Shown: positions 9,789 to 19,895, numbered from the stretch's first letter. The stretch is DNA of 64,000 nucleotides from JAVBLQ01 sp031553435 (GCA_031553435.1 JAVBLQ010000007.1:14112-78111); one strand, 5' to 3'. The notes: generated by a model from the sequence alone, not told the origin. Numbers and translations: made by a program.

Positions 9789-11303
9789 TTATTCTCCTCC
9801 GACAGTTAGTTTTTTGACCAATACTGAAGGTAATCCTTGGGAAACCGGAGCGCCTTGTCCATTTTTACCGCAAGTCCATGCGCCTTGATCGATTTTCAGA
9901 TTGTTGGCTACCATTGTAACATCTGCCAATGCCTTGGGACCGTTGCCAATGATGTTGATGTCTTTGATTGGCTGAGTCAGTTTCCCATTTTCAATCAGAT
10001 AACCGGATTTAACGAAGAATGTGAAATCTCCCGCTCCGATTTGTACCTGACCATTCGTGAAAGTATCGACAAAAACGCCTTGTTTAACACTGGCGATTAT
10101 ATCGGCTTCCGTATAATTGCCATTTTCCATGTATGTTGAACGCATGCGGGGTATAGGCATATAACGGAAAGACTCACGGCGTCCGTTGCCGGTCGGATCA
10201 ACTCCATAGTGTTTGGCGCTGATACGGTCATGCAGATAAGAGTTTAACACTCCGTCTTTAACAATGTATGTTTTTTGGCTGGCAATTCCTTCGTCGTCGA
10301 AATTGATTGATCCGCGATCGCCGTCGATAATTCCATTATCTACGACATTGATATGTTCGTCACAGATTTTCTTTCCTAGTTTATCGGAGAAGATAGATGT
10401 GTTGATTCGATTAAAATCTGCTTCAAAGGCGTGTCCGATGGCTTCGTGCAATAGGATTCCGGATCCTCCGGCGCTCATTACCACGGGCATTTCTCCACCT
10501 TTAGGTTTGACAGCTTCAAACATCAAAGATGCAATTTTTACGGCTTCCTGGGCAATTTCGTCGATTACATTGTCGGTTAAAAATTCGAAGCCTTTTCTTG
10601 CAGCCCTGGAAGCGTGAGCATTTTCAATTTTCCCGTCTTTTTCCATGATACAGGAGGTGCTGGCAATGATCATCGGACGATAATCATGGCAAAGTAATCC
10701 TTCCGAATTGTAATACAAAATGTAGGATGTGGAATCGTTTAAAGATGCATTTACTTTTGTAACTTTGCTGTCCAGATCGAAGATACGTTTATTTAGCTTT
10801 TCGAGATAAGGCATCTTCGCCTGGATGCTGATGTCTTCCCATGATTTGACAATCGGATAATGATTGGCAAATGTTTTTTCGTTGATTTTGATGGGAGGAG
10901 TTTTGGCTGAACCTGAGGCTATGCGGGATGCTGTTCGTGCGGCCTTTGTCATTTCATCCAAAGTAATATTTTCCACATAAGCATATCCGGTTTGATCTCC
11001 GTTTACAACGCGGATTCCCACTCCATAATCAATCGAAGAACTGGCTCTGTTTACATTGCCGTCTTGCAATCCAAGATAGTTGGAGAATGTATGCTCAAAA
11101 TACAGATCCGCATATTCTCCGCCTTTTTCAAGTGCGACTGTGATCACTTTTTTCAAGTCGTTTTCCGATACTCCAAAATGATTTAACATTTCGTTGATTC
11201 CTTTTACGGAGTTCCCGGCATTTTCTCCACGCAAAAGGTGGGGGAATACTGTGCTTCCGATTAATGCCATGCTTCCTGTTTTTAAAAAATCTCGTCTTTT
11301 CAT
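9789..11303 (-). CDS. tldD: TldD-family zinc metalloprotease with Tat signal
   Basis: This is a 504-residue peptidase. The zinc motif HEAIGH (HExxxH) is at residues 286-291, in the usual context GSGILLHEAIGHAFEAD, and the C-terminal GAGDFTFFVKSGYLIENGK block is also typical. The N-terminus MKRRDFLKTGSMALIGSTVFPHLL is a twin-arginine signal with RRxFLK and a hydrophobic segment, so the protein is probably exported folded. It forms a pair with the tldE gene downstream, separated by about 65 bp of AT-rich repeat-like sequence. E. coli TldD is cytoplasmic, so the Tat signal is a notable difference. Confidence 0.9.
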   Translation of the reverse strand: MKRRDFLKTGSMALIGSTVFPHLLRGENAGNSVKGINEMLNHFGVSENDLKKVITVALEKGGEYADLYFEHTFSNYLGLQDGNVNRASSSIDYGVGIRVVNGDQTGYAYVENITLDEMTKAARTASRIASGSAKTPPIKINEKTFANHYPIVKSWEDISIQAKMPYLEKLNKRIFDLDSKVTKVNASLNDSTSYILYYNSEGLLCHDYRPMIIASTSCIMEKDGKIENAHASRAARKGFEFLTDNVIDEIAQEAVKIASLMFEAVKPKGGEMPVVMSAGGSGILLHEAIGHAFEADFNRINTSIFSDKLGKKICDEHINVVDNGIIDGDRGSINFDDEGIASQKTYIVKDGVLNSYLHDRISAKHYGVDPTGNGRRESFRYMPIPRMRSTYMENGNYTEADIIASVKQGVFVDTFTNGQVQIGAGDFTFFVKSGYLIENGKLTQPIKDINIIGNGPKALADVTMVANNLKIDQGAWTCGKNGQGAPVSQGLPSVLVKKLTVGGE

Positions 11304-11311
11304 ATAATAAT

Positions 11312-11399
11312 AGTTACAAGTTATTAGTTAGGAGTTACAAGTTATTTATAATGGTTATCGGTATTTCAACTCGTAACCTGTAACTTGTAGCTCGTCACT
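11312..11399. repeat. Short-word hairpin related to the one at 7932
   Basis: The left side AGTTACAAGTTATTAGTTAGGAGTTACAAG (from 11312) and the right side AACTCGTAACCTGTAACTTGTAGCTCGTCACT (to 11399) are built from the same GTTACAAG/GTTACGAG words as the 7932 hairpin, but pair imperfectly. It lies between tldD and fhs, which are co-directional. Confidence 0.8.
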
Positions 11400-13067
11400 T
11401 TAGCTTAATCCTTCAATATATCCATTAACAATATCAATATTCGATGCTTGCGGACTTTTCGGTAATCCGGGCATTCTCATGATTTCTCCTGCAATGGCGA
11501 CAATAAATTCAGCACCGTTATTGATAACGATATCGTTGATTTTTAACTCAAAACCTTCTGTGATATGATAATCTTTCGGGTCTGCGGAGAAAGAGTATTG
11601 TGTTTTAGCGATACAAACGGGGTAATGACTGATACCCATTTCTTCAATTTTTTTGATCATTTTGGCTGATTTTTCGCTTAAAACGACCATTTCTGCACCG
11701 TATATATTCTTTGCAATTTTATTTAATTTTTCAGGGATGGAATCTTCGTCTTCATAAGTCATTTGAATGGTGGATGAAGGTGATTTTTCTATTGTTTCGA
11801 CCACTAGTTTTGCCAATTCGACGGCTCCTTTTCCGCCTTCTGCAAAAGCGGAATTGACGGCGAAGCCAACGCCCGTTTTCGCACAATGTTGTTTCAGTAA
11901 ATCAATTTCTTCATCCAGATCTGTTGCGAACTTATTGAAGGTTACAACAATATTCTGACCGAAATTTCTCAGATTTTTTATGTGTTTATCCAGATTCTTG
12001 AATCCTTTGACAAATCCTTCTTTATTAGGATTTTTAATTTCTTTTTCGGGTACTCCTCCATGCATTTTCAAGCCTTGGGAAGTGACGACAATAACACTTA
12101 ATCTGGGTTGTAAACCAGACTTACGACACTTGATGTTGAAGAATTTTTCAGCTCCCAAATCAGCGCCGAATCCTGCTTCCGTTGCAACATATTCCGCATG
12201 AGTTAATGCCATTTTGGTGGCTAGCACTGAGTTGCATCCGTGGGCAATATTGGCGAAAGGCCCTCCGTGAATGAAGGCTGCCGTGTGTTCGGATGTTTGA
12301 ACCAGATTAGGATTGATGGCATCTTTAAGCAATACGGTAATGGCTCCGGCAATGCCTAAATCTTTTACCATAAAAGGCTTTCCATCGAAAGTAAAACCGA
12401 GTAAAATATTCTCAATACGACGCTTTAAATCGTCCAAATCAGATGCAAGACAGAGAATCGCCATGATTTCAGAGGCGGGAGTAATATCGAAACCTGTTTC
12501 AGTAGGTATTCCGTTAACATTTCCACCCAAGCCGCTGACAATGTTTCTTAAACTGCGGTCGTTTATGTCCAGCACTCGTTTCCAAAGGACTTCTTTCAGT
12601 ACTTTGTCTGTTCCCCGGTTGTGGTAAATATAATTGTCCAGCAAAGCTGTAATCATGTTGTGAGCAGAAGTAATAGCATGGAAATCACCGGTAAAGTGCA
12701 GGTTGATGTTTTCCATCGGAAGTACTTGAGCGTAACCTCCTCCGGCAGCTCCTCCTTTCATACCGAAACAAGGGCCTAAGGAAGGTTCTCTCAATGCTAC
12801 AATAGCTTTTTTCCCTATTTTTGATAATCCTAATGCCAATCCGATGCTAACGGTTGTTTTCCCGATTCCGGCTTTGGTGGGAGTGATGGCTGTAATCAGA
12901 ATCAGGTTGTTTTTTTTGATTTTTTCCTCATCAATCAGGTTGATAGGAATTTTTGCCATGTATTTTCCGTAATTTAAGACCTCTTCTTCAGGAATATGAA
13001 TAGAGGCGGCTATTCTTTTTATTTTTTTGAGTTCGATGCTTCTTGCTATTTCTATGTCTGACTTCAT
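11400..13067 (-). CDS. fhs: Formate-tetrahydrofolate ligase
   Basis: A 555-residue enzyme that makes 10-formyl-tetrahydrofolate from formate and ATP for one-carbon metabolism. The ATP-binding loop is [11 protein letters not shown] near residue 65 (TPxxxGxGKTT). The motifs [23 protein letters not shown] and [14 protein letters not shown] are family hallmarks. The usual loop sequence has Glu where Ile is found here (AGIGK versus AGEGK). The MKSDIEIAR start at 13067 agrees with the family, and a second ATG at 13082 would add five residues. It is an isolated transcription unit with hairpin DNA downstream. Confidence 0.95.
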   Translation of the reverse strand: MKSDIEIARSIELKKIKRIAASIHIPEEEVLNYGKYMAKIPINLIDEEKIKKNNLILITAITPTKAGIGKTTVSIGLALGLSKIGKKAIVALREPSLGPCFGMKGGAAGGGYAQVLPMENINLHFTGDFHAITSAHNMITALLDNYIYHNRGTDKVLKEVLWKRVLDINDRSLRNIVSGLGGNVNGIPTETGFDITPASEIMAILCLASDLDDLKRRIENILLGFTFDGKPFMVKDLGIAGAITVLLKDAINPNLVQTSEHTAAFIHGGPFANIAHGCNSVLATKMALTHAEYVATEAGFGADLGAEKFFNIKCRKSGLQPRLSVIVVTSQGLKMHGGVPEKEIKNPNKEGFVKGFKNLDKHIKNLRNFGQNIVVTFNKFATDLDEEIDLLKQHCAKTGVGFAVNSAFAEGGKGAVELAKLVVETIEKSPSSTIQMTYEDEDSIPEKLNKIAKNIYGAEMVVLSEKSAKMIKKIEEMGISHYPVCIAKTQYSFSADPKDYHITEGFELKINDIVINNGAEFIVAIAGEIMRMPGLPKSPQASNIDIVNGYIEGLS

Positions 13068-13091
13068 AATTTTAGAATACATTTTTTTATT

Positions 13092-14423
13092 TTATCTAAG
13101 CCATTTCCAGCGGTTTGCCCAATTTGACAATATACTTTGTTTCCACTTTGAGATGGTTTTCCCACCCTGTATTTTTCCGTCATATAGTTTTGAATCAGAT
13201 TTGTCTGTATACCAATTCGGTCCCAATTTATAATCGGTTGATTGACTTTTGCCCGGCCATCGGTTATCAACGACTAGTTTTCCTTCCGATACAGGGAAAT
13301 CAGGTATATCGGAGGTAAATCGATAGTTTAAAATTTCAGCCTGCTTGGGTACATATTTTATTCCGTATTGGCCATTGCCAAGATAATAGCCTGCCCATTT
13401 CTGTACCGTATTTTTATACGGTGTTTCCATCCAAAAACAGATAGAGTCAGCAGGTATATTTAGTTCAGGGCCTTTCAAGTTGAACTCTACAATAGTACAA
13501 AATGCAACAGTGTCTGTTATGTTTGTGATGCGGTTAAAGACAACCCGTGGGCTATGGTCAAATTTTTCAAAACTTCCACCCCAACTTTCGCGCATCGGAT
13601 TATTGGGATCTCCATCCATCATATATAAAAGCGAAGGTGTATCACCCATTTTTACTTCACCATTATAATATTTTTTAAAATCTTTACCTAAATATCCTGC
13701 AGCTTGAATATGTTTTTCGTAGTAATCCGAATTTTTTATACTATCCAATGTGTTATTGTTGGAAAATAATCCATAATAAGAAGAATTGACTTCAATAAAC
13801 CAAAGTTCCGGAAAATTTTCGACAATATAAGCATAACTGTTCGCACTCCATTTTTTATTAGGGCCTCCAATCCAATATACTCGTATATTTTGTTGAATTT
13901 CAGGAGCATCATGTAAAGCTTGAGCCAAATCTTCAAGTCCACCCCATCCCAATATCCAAAGAGGTTGTGTACTTTTCTTTTTTGCACATTTGATAATCCA
14001 ATTTGAACCTTCCGTAGCTGTCGAATAACCCACATAAGGAGCACTGCCACGTTTCCCTTGTTTTGTTACAGACTGTAAATAACTGGGAGTCGCAAGTTCC
14101 TTTTGGTGTTTTTTCAGTTTTGGTAAATCCTTTTCATACAGGCTGATCATGCGTAAAATTTCCTCCTTGCTTCCATTTCCATAAGAAGGTGAAGAAACAA
14201 GTCCTTCAATAATAAACTTATCGCTATACATAAGCAAATGTGCCATTGATTGGTTGTCATCGGGATCAGATCCTCCGATATCTGTGCTGATTAGAATTCT
14301 AGGTTTAATTGGCACAGGCTGCTGTGCCACCAGACTGACCGAATAAAGGCAAAGAAAAAAGATTAAAATGAGTCTCAGATACTCCACTGTTTGTTCTGTT
14401 AACAGTGAATAATGATTATTCAT
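13092..14423 (-). CDS. Secreted DUF1593 / nucleoside hydrolase-like protein
   Basis: The 443-residue product begins with a hydrophobic export signal (LILIFFLCLYSVSLVAQ). The N-terminal domain starts with RILISTDIGGSDPDDNQSMAH, an Asp-rich metal site like that of inosine-uridine nucleoside hydrolases, and contains LWILGWGGLEDLAQAL. This is the DUF1593 family, often linked to polysaccharide utilisation. The C-terminal 130 residues look beta-rich. The substrate is unknown. The ATG at 14423 places the signal at the N-terminus, whereas a longer frame from 14483 would bury it. Confidence 0.75.
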   Translation of the reverse strand: MNNHYSLLTEQTVEYLRLILIFFLCLYSVSLVAQQPVPIKPRILISTDIGGSDPDDNQSMAHLLMYSDKFIIEGLVSSPSYGNGSKEEILRMISLYEKDLPKLKKHQKELATPSYLQSVTKQGKRGSAPYVGYSTATEGSNWIIKCAKKKSTQPLWILGWGGLEDLAQALHDAPEIQQNIRVYWIGGPNKKWSANSYAYIVENFPELWFIEVNSSYYGLFSNNNTLDSIKNSDYYEKHIQAAGYLGKDFKKYYNGEVKMGDTPSLLYMMDGDPNNPMRESWGGSFEKFDHSPRVVFNRITNITDTVAFCTIVEFNLKGPELNIPADSICFWMETPYKNTVQKWAGYYLGNGQYGIKYVPKQAEILNYRFTSDIPDFPVSEGKLVVDNRWPGKSQSTDYKLGPNWYTDKSDSKLYDGKIQGGKTISKWKQSILSNWANRWKWLR

Positions 14424-14522
14424 TTCAACATATTCTTCATTTAAATTTGTCTTTTCACTCATGTCTTTTATTTTCTGTTGCATAGTTTGTTTTTTAATCG
14501 TATAGTTTTGAATATTAAAACT

Positions 14523-16541
14523 TTAAATATTCAATTTTTTCGTTTTCATTTCTTCCAATTTAATCAATTCGTCCCTATACTGTGCTGCTTCCAGGAATTC
14601 AAGTTTTTTGGCTGCATTTTGCATTGCTTTTTTTGTTCTTTCAATTGTCTTTTCCAATTGTTTTTCGTCCATATATTGAATAACCGGATCGGCAGCGATG
14701 GATATGCTTTCAGGTTCGATGTATGCTTTTGCTTCTGTTTGAACTGATTCGGTTGTCAATTGGAATGCTTTATCTTTCCTGATTTGTTTAGGAATTATGT
14801 TGTGAGCTTCATTATAAGCCAATTGTTTTTCCCGGTGCCTGTTTGTTTCGTCGATCGTTTTTTGCATGCTGTCAGTGATTTTGTCAGCATAGAAAATCAC
14901 TTTTCCGGAAACGTTACGGGCTGCACGGCCTGCTGTTTGTGTCAATGAACGATGAGAGCGGAGGAAACCTTCTTTATCAGCATCCAAAATGGCTACCAAA
15001 GAGACTTGGGGAAGGTCTAATCCTTCTCTCAACAGATTCACACCGATTAATACATCATATTTTCCGTTTCTTAAGTCTTCCATAATTTGGATACGTTCCA
15101 ATGTCTGGACTTCCGAGTGTATATAGTTGCAGTTGATGTTCATTTCCAGCAGATATTCAGATAATTCTTCTGCCATGCGTTTGGTCAGGGTGGTAACCAA
15201 AGTTCGTTCGTCTTTTTCAGTTCTGATGTTTATTTCTTCTAGCAGATCATCGATTTGATTGAGACTTGGACGTACTTCAATGATTGGATCCAATAATCCT
15301 GTTGGACGGATAAGTTGTTCTACAACAACTCCTTCGCTTTTAGCCAGCTCGTAATCTGCGGGTGTTGCGCTGACAAATATTGTTTGGTTAATGATATTTT
15401 CAAATTCTTCGAATCTTAAGGGCCTGTTGTCGATAGCTGCCGGTAAACGGAATCCGTATTCGACCAGATTTGTTTTTCTGGAAGCATCTCCTCCGTACAT
15501 GGCGCGAATTTGAGGTACGGTAGCATGACTTTCGTCGATAATTGTCAAAAAATCATTTGGAAAATAATCGAGCAGGCAGAATGGCCTTTCTCCCGGTTTG
15601 CGTCCGTCAAAGTATCTGGAGTAATTTTCTATTCCGGAACAATGTCCGATTTCCTTAATCATCTCAACATCATAAGAAACTCTTTCTTCGAGCCTTTTGG
15701 CTTCAAAGTTTTTTCCGATACTGTTAAAAAAATTAACTTGTTGTTTTAAATCGATTTCGATATTGATAATTGCTTCATTTATCTTTTCTTTGGTAGTAAC
15801 AAAAAGATTTGCGGGATAAATCTGGTATTCGTTGAAAGTTTCTAACGTAATTCCGGACAATGGATCCACAGTACATATCTGTTCTATTTCATCTCCCCAG
15901 AATATGACCCTGAGAATGAGATCTACATAGGCGAGGTAAATATCTATCGTATCGCCTTTTACCCTAAAATTACCATGACTTAATGATATTTCATTGCGGG
16001 AATATAAGCTGTCAACAATTTTTCTTAGAAAAACGTTTCTGGGAATGAGTTGCCCTTTTTTTATATGAACAACATTATTTTGAAAATCTTCCGGGTTACC
16101 GATACCATAAAGGCATGATACGGAAGAAACTACAATCACATCTCTTCTTCCGGAAAGTAAGGCGGAAGTTGCTGAAATCCGGAGTTTTTCCAATTCATCA
16201 TTGATTGCCAGATCTTTTTCGATATATAAATCTGTGATCGGAAGATAAGCTTCAGGTTGATAATAATCGTAGTACGAAACAAAATATTCAACCGCATTAT
16301 CCGGGAAAAAAGATTTGAACTCAGAATAAAGTTGAGCTGCTAAAGTTTTATTGTGACTAAGTACTAAAGTGGGTCTTTTTACCTGATTGATAACATTGGC
16401 GACGGTAAATGTTTTACCGGATCCTGTTACTCCAAGCAGTGTTTGGAATGGAGTACCATTATTGATCTCGTCCACGAGAGCGGATATCGCTTCCGGTTGA
16501 TCGCCGGTAGGAAGATAATCTGATGTGAGTTGAAAATCCAC
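14523..16541 (-). CDS. uvrB: Excinuclease ABC subunit B
   Basis: This 672-residue DNA-repair helicase-like subunit works with UvrA and UvrC. The Walker A motif GVTGSGKTFT is at residues 38-47. The beta-hairpin region YYDYYQPEAY, the DESH box (IIDESHAT) and the RAARN motif of helicase motif VI are intact. A UVR domain for UvrC contact lies at the C-terminus (EKTIERTKKAMQNAAK...EAAQYRDELIKLEE). The start is GTG at 16541, which overlaps the rpiB stop by one base (TAGTG), so the two are probably translationally coupled. Confidence 0.97.
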   Translation of the reverse strand: MDFQLTSDYLPTGDQPEAISALVDEINNGTPFQTLLGVTGSGKTFTVANVINQVKRPTLVLSHNKTLAAQLYSEFKSFFPDNAVEYFVSYYDYYQPEAYLPITDLYIEKDLAINDELEKLRISATSALLSGRRDVIVVSSVSCLYGIGNPEDFQNNVVHIKKGQLIPRNVFLRKIVDSLYSRNEISLSHGNFRVKGDTIDIYLAYVDLILRVIFWGDEIEQICTVDPLSGITLETFNEYQIYPANLFVTTKEKINEAIINIEIDLKQQVNFFNSIGKNFEAKRLEERVSYDVEMIKEIGHCSGIENYSRYFDGRKPGERPFCLLDYFPNDFLTIIDESHATVPQIRAMYGGDASRKTNLVEYGFRLPAAIDNRPLRFEEFENIINQTIFVSATPADYELAKSEGVVVEQLIRPTGLLDPIIEVRPSLNQIDDLLEEINIRTEKDERTLVTTLTKRMAEELSEYLLEMNINCNYIHSEVQTLERIQIMEDLRNGKYDVLIGVNLLREGLDLPQVSLVAILDADKEGFLRSHRSLTQTAGRAARNVSGKVIFYADKITDSMQKTIDETNRHREKQLAYNEAHNIIPKQIRKDKAFQLTTESVQTEAKAYIEPESISIAADPVIQYMDEKQLEKTIERTKKAMQNAAKKLEFLEAAQYRDELIKLEEMKTKKLNI

Positions 16542-16969
16542 TATATTTTATCGATTCTTTTTTGATGTCTTCCTCCTTCAAAAGGAGTGGATAAAAATGT
16601 ATTGACAATATTTTCAGTTTCTTCTTTCGATATGAATCGGGCAGGAACAGCCAAGGCGTTTGCATCATTGTGCGCTCGTGCAAGCCGAGCGATTTCTTCG
16701 TTCCAACAAAGCGCCGAACGCACTTTTTGATGTTTGTTTAACACTATGTTGATCCCGTTTCCTGATCCGCAAAAGGAAATGCCCGGATATACTTCTCCTT
16801 TTTCAACAGCAGACGCCATAGGATGAGCGAAATCGGGATAGTCGCAACTTTCCGGAGAATATGTTCCGAAATCTTTGTATGCAATGCCTTTTCTATCAAA
16901 TATGGATCTGATAAATTCTTTCATTTCGAAACCGGCATGGTCGGAGCAGAGACCGATAGTCTGGTGCAT
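16541..16969 (-). CDS. rpiB: Ribose-5-phosphate isomerase B
   Basis: A 142-residue sugar-phosphate isomerase of the RpiB/LacAB family that interconverts ribulose 5-phosphate and ribose 5-phosphate. It has CSDHAGFEMKEFI at the N-terminus, YPDFAHPMA, and the CGSGNGINIVLNK active-site loop with the catalytic Cys. The ATG at 16969 (MHQTIGLCSDHAG) gives the family N-terminus. An in-frame ATG at 17014 would add 15 residues that are just the translation of the adjacent GGTGCAC repeat, so I reject it. The gene sits upstream of uvrB and downstream of transketolase, which links it to the pentose phosphate pathway. Confidence 0.92.
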   Translation of the reverse strand: MHQTIGLCSDHAGFEMKEFIRSIFDRKGIAYKDFGTYSPESCDYPDFAHPMASAVEKGEVYPGISFCGSGNGINIVLNKHQKVRSALCWNEEIARLARAHNDANALAVPARFISKEETENIVNTFLSTPFEGGRHQKRIDKI

Positions 16970-17065
16970 GGCACTTGGTGCACGGTGCACGGTGTTGTTT
17001 GATGTATTTTCCATAGGTTATCCAGGAAAAGAGCACCGTGCACCGTGTGTCGTGCACCGTGCACC
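16961..17065. repeat. Short-word hairpin, word GGTGCACGGTGCAC
   Basis: The left side (16961-16994) and right side (17033-17065) are both degenerate tandems of GGTGCAC / GTGCACC, partly self-palindromic, with about 38 nt between them. It is far more GC-rich than its surroundings. It lies between transketolase and rpiB and covers the rpiB start codon. Confidence 0.85.
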
Positions 17066-17072
17066 TTTTTTA

Positions 17073-19097
17073 TTAAATTATCTCTTTCACTTGTTTATAA
17101 ACATTCTCTCCCGTGAATCCAAGTTTTTCGTCCAAAACTTTATATGGAGCGGAAAAACCGAAAGATTCCAATCCCCACACTTTACCGTTGGATCCTACCA
17201 ATCCGGCAAGAGTAACCGGAAGTCCGGCCGTCAGACCGAAAACTTTGGCTCCGGAAGGAATGACTGATTCCTGATATTCTTTAGGCTGATTGCGGAATAA
17301 TCCTTCGGAAGGAACGGAAACAAGACGAATTTTGATGCCGTCTTTTCTTAGTAATTCTGCGCCTTCTGCTAAAGTGGAAACTTCTGAACCGGAGGCTACC
17401 AGAATAATATCCGGATTTCCGTCGCATTCAACGATATAACCTCCTTTTTCAGCTTGTAAAGCTTCTTCATAACGGGAATTTTTAGCCGGAAGGTCTTTGA
17501 TATTCTGACGTGATAAAATCAATGCAGTGGGAGTGTGGGTATTTTCCAATGCCAGTTTCCATGCAACAGTTGTTTCCTGCACATCTGCCGGACGAAGTAC
17601 CAGTACGGAATTTTGTCCGTGATGGTTCTTCAGTTTTTCCATCAAACGGATTTGAGCCTCCTGTTCTACAGGTTCGTGTGTAGGACCATCTTCTCCGACA
17701 CGGAAAGCATCGTGTGTCCAGATGAAAATAACCGGTTGTTCCATTAATGCAGCCATGCGTACGGCTGGTTTCATATAATCGGAAAAAACAAAAAATGTTC
17801 CGCAAGCGGGAATTACTCCGCCATATAAACTCATACCAATGCTTAAACAAGCCATGGTCAATTCGGAAACTCCGGCTTGAAGAAATGCTCCCGAAAAATC
17901 GTCTTTGGTAAATGCTTTTGTTTGTATTAAGAATCCGTCTGTTTTATCGGAGTTGGATAAGTCGGCAGAGATAACAATCATGTTTTCAACCTGTTTAGCC
18001 AATACGCCTAATACGGTTGATGATGCAGCACGTGTGGCTTGTCCTGGTTTTTGTTCGATGGATTTCCAATCGATTTGTGGCGCTTTGCCAGAAAACCAGT
18101 AGTCTAATTTAGCAGCTAAAGAAGGATTTGTTTTTGCCCAAGCTGCTTTTTCTTCTTTTTTCTTTGCAACAATTTGTTTTAAAGCTGAAGTTCTTTGAGC
18201 ATAAAGTTCTTTGACTTCAGGGAATATTTGGAAGGGATTCTCAGGATTTCCACCCAGATTGATGATCGTTTTTTCGAATGATGCTCCGGCTTCTCCCAGA
18301 GGCATTCCGTGAGTGGCGCATTTCCTTTCATAGCAGGATCCGTCGGCGGTTAATGCACCTTTTCCCATGATTGTTTTTCCGATGATCAGGGTTGGTTTTT
18401 GAGTTTCTGTTTGAGCGTCGGTTAATGCTTTGTGGATAGCTGTCGCATCATTCCCGTTGATTTTAATCACTTTCCATCCCCATGCTTCATATTTTTTTGC
18501 AGTATCTTCGCTGGTTACAGCGTTGGTGTCTGTTGAAAGCTGAATGTCGTTGGAGTCATAAAACATGATCAGGTTGTTCAAACCCAAGTGACCGGCGATA
18601 CGGCCAGCTCCTTGTGAAATTTCTTCCTGTACCCCTCCGTCGGAGATGAAAGCATATATTTTTTGTGTAAGTTCTCCACCTAAGCGTGCATTCAAAAATT
18701 TTGCGGCAATAGCAGCACCCACGGCATAAGTGTGTCCTTGTCCCAAAGGACCGGAAGTATTTTCAACACCTCTCATTACATCGACTTCCGGATGGCCTGG
18801 AGTCGGACTTCCCCATTGACGGAATTCTTTCAATTCGTCCAAAGTATATTTTCCTGTTAAGGCCAATACGGAATAAAGCATGGGCGACATATGTCCCGGA
18901 TCGAGGAAAAAACGATCTCTGCCTTCCCACTTAGGATTTTCGGGGTCGTAGACGAGGAATTCTGAAAATAACACATTGACAAAATCGGCTCCGCCCATCG
19001 CACCTCCGGGATGTCCTGATTTTGCTTTTTCTACCATGGATGCTGATAAAATACGAATATTATCAGCTGCTTTGTTCAATAGATTAATATTATTCAT
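17073..19097 (-). CDS. tkt: Transketolase
   Basis: A 674-residue thiamine-diphosphate enzyme of the non-oxidative pentose phosphate pathway. KAKSGHPGGAMGGADF near residue 25, GPLGQGHTYAVGAA and GDGGVQEE-like ISDGGVQEEI (ThDP/Mg binding) and the C-terminal DGPTHEPVEQ block are all present. The ATG at 19097 (MNNINLLNKAADNIR) is preferred. The longer frame from 19127 reads back into the promoter box at 19125-19132. The rpiB gene downstream acts in the same pathway. Confidence 0.95.
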   Translation of the reverse strand: MNNINLLNKAADNIRILSASMVEKAKSGHPGGAMGGADFVNVLFSEFLVYDPENPKWEGRDRFFLDPGHMSPMLYSVLALTGKYTLDELKEFRQWGSPTPGHPEVDVMRGVENTSGPLGQGHTYAVGAAIAAKFLNARLGGELTQKIYAFISDGGVQEEISQGAGRIAGHLGLNNLIMFYDSNDIQLSTDTNAVTSEDTAKKYEAWGWKVIKINGNDATAIHKALTDAQTETQKPTLIIGKTIMGKGALTADGSCYERKCATHGMPLGEAGASFEKTIINLGGNPENPFQIFPEVKELYAQRTSALKQIVAKKKEEKAAWAKTNPSLAAKLDYWFSGKAPQIDWKSIEQKPGQATRAASSTVLGVLAKQVENMIVISADLSNSDKTDGFLIQTKAFTKDDFSGAFLQAGVSELTMACLSIGMSLYGGVIPACGTFFVFSDYMKPAVRMAALMEQPVIFIWTHDAFRVGEDGPTHEPVEQEAQIRLMEKLKNHHGQNSVLVLRPADVQETTVAWKLALENTHTPTALILSRQNIKDLPAKNSRYEEALQAEKGGYIVECDGNPDIILVASGSEVSTLAEGAELLRKDGIKIRLVSVPSEGLFRNQPKEYQESVIPSGAKVFGLTAGLPVTLAGLVGSNGKVWGLESFGFSAPYKVLDEKLGFTGENVYKQVKEII

Positions 19098-19124
19098 AAA
19101 GTGGATAAATTTGCAAAATTTCCA

Positions 19125-19132
19125 CAAACTTA
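19125..19132 (-). promoter_or_regulatory. Probable -7 box of the transketolase promoter
   Basis: On the minus strand the sequence is TAAGTTTG (TAnnTTTG), 27 nt upstream of the chosen tkt start. Confidence 0.5.
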
Positions 19133-19203
19133 CGAAAAAAGAAAAGAAACAGGAGGCAAAAAGATATAAATATTAATTAAGAGTATGGAATATTTTAATA
19201 ATT

Positions 19204-19866
19204 TTAATTTTTATCAAAGAGTTCATTCAAATCTATAACAAGACCTTCCAAAACCAGAGAAGGAACTTTGGTATGCCCATAGATCAAATCATATGTAGTC
19301 CCATTGTCATATTTCCCATCAGGCTGCAATAAAAAGACATTGATGGCTTTATCTTCCGGATAAACAACCCAGTATTCGCGAACACCGGCTGCTTCGTACA
19401 GAAAATATTTTTCATTCAAATCTCTTTTTCCGATACTTGGAGAAAGCACTTCAACAACTAAATCCGGAGCTCCGATACAACCTCTCTCATCTAATTTGGA
19501 TGGATCACAAACAACACAAATATCAGGTTGCACTACATTGAATATTTTATCATCAGCAGTTTCGCCGTTGAGAGGCAAACGAACATCAAACGGAGCATGA
19601 TAAACTTTACATTTACCTCTTCTTCGAGTTATAAATGACCAGGCATTTCCCATAAGGGAAGCTGTAATTTCTGCATGCATCCGGAAAGGAGCGGAAAATG
19701 CGTAAACTATACCGTTTAACAATTCTCTCATTTTATCGTCTGTCCATGACAAATAATCAGCATAAGAATATCTTCTGTTTCCATATGCTGCTGCCGGTTC
19801 TTCTACTTTATGGATTGATTCCGGAGCTTTTTCTTCCGGTAGTTCGTTATTATCTTTTGTATCCAT
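19204..19866 (-). CDS. Uma2-family (DUF820) endonuclease-like protein
   Basis: A 220-residue protein with the PD-(D/E)XK-like Uma2 fold. It shows YADYLSWTDDKMRELLNGIVY at the N-terminus, VVQPDICVVCD, and APDLVVEVLSPSIGKRDLNEKYFLYEAAGVREYWVVYP. The conserved PDICVV / PDLVVEVLSPS / K.YEAAGV.EYW pattern is the family signature. Nuclease activity has not been shown for most members. The ATG at 19866 follows a good promoter box. The gene stands alone. Confidence 0.82.
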   Translation of the reverse strand: MDTKDNNELPEEKAPESIHKVEEPAAAYGNRRYSYADYLSWTDDKMRELLNGIVYAFSAPFRMHAEITASLMGNAWSFITRRRGKCKVYHAPFDVRLPLNGETADDKIFNVVQPDICVVCDPSKLDERGCIGAPDLVVEVLSPSIGKRDLNEKYFLYEAAGVREYWVVYPEDKAINVFLLQPDGKYDNGTTYDLIYGHTKVPSLVLEGLVIDLNELFDKN

Positions 19867-19887
19867 TGTGTCTTTTTTTATCAAACA

Positions 19888-19895
19888 CAAAGATA
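19888..19895 (-). promoter_or_regulatory. Probable -7 box of the Uma2-family gene
   Basis: TATCTTTG on the minus strand, 21 nt upstream of the ATG at 19866. It argues against the longer frame starting at 19929. Confidence 0.5.

Noticed and set aside
11400..11460. A riboswitch upstream of folate or one-carbon genes (fhs, folC).
   Set aside because: Neither leader has a folate (THF) or other riboswitch consensus that I can see.
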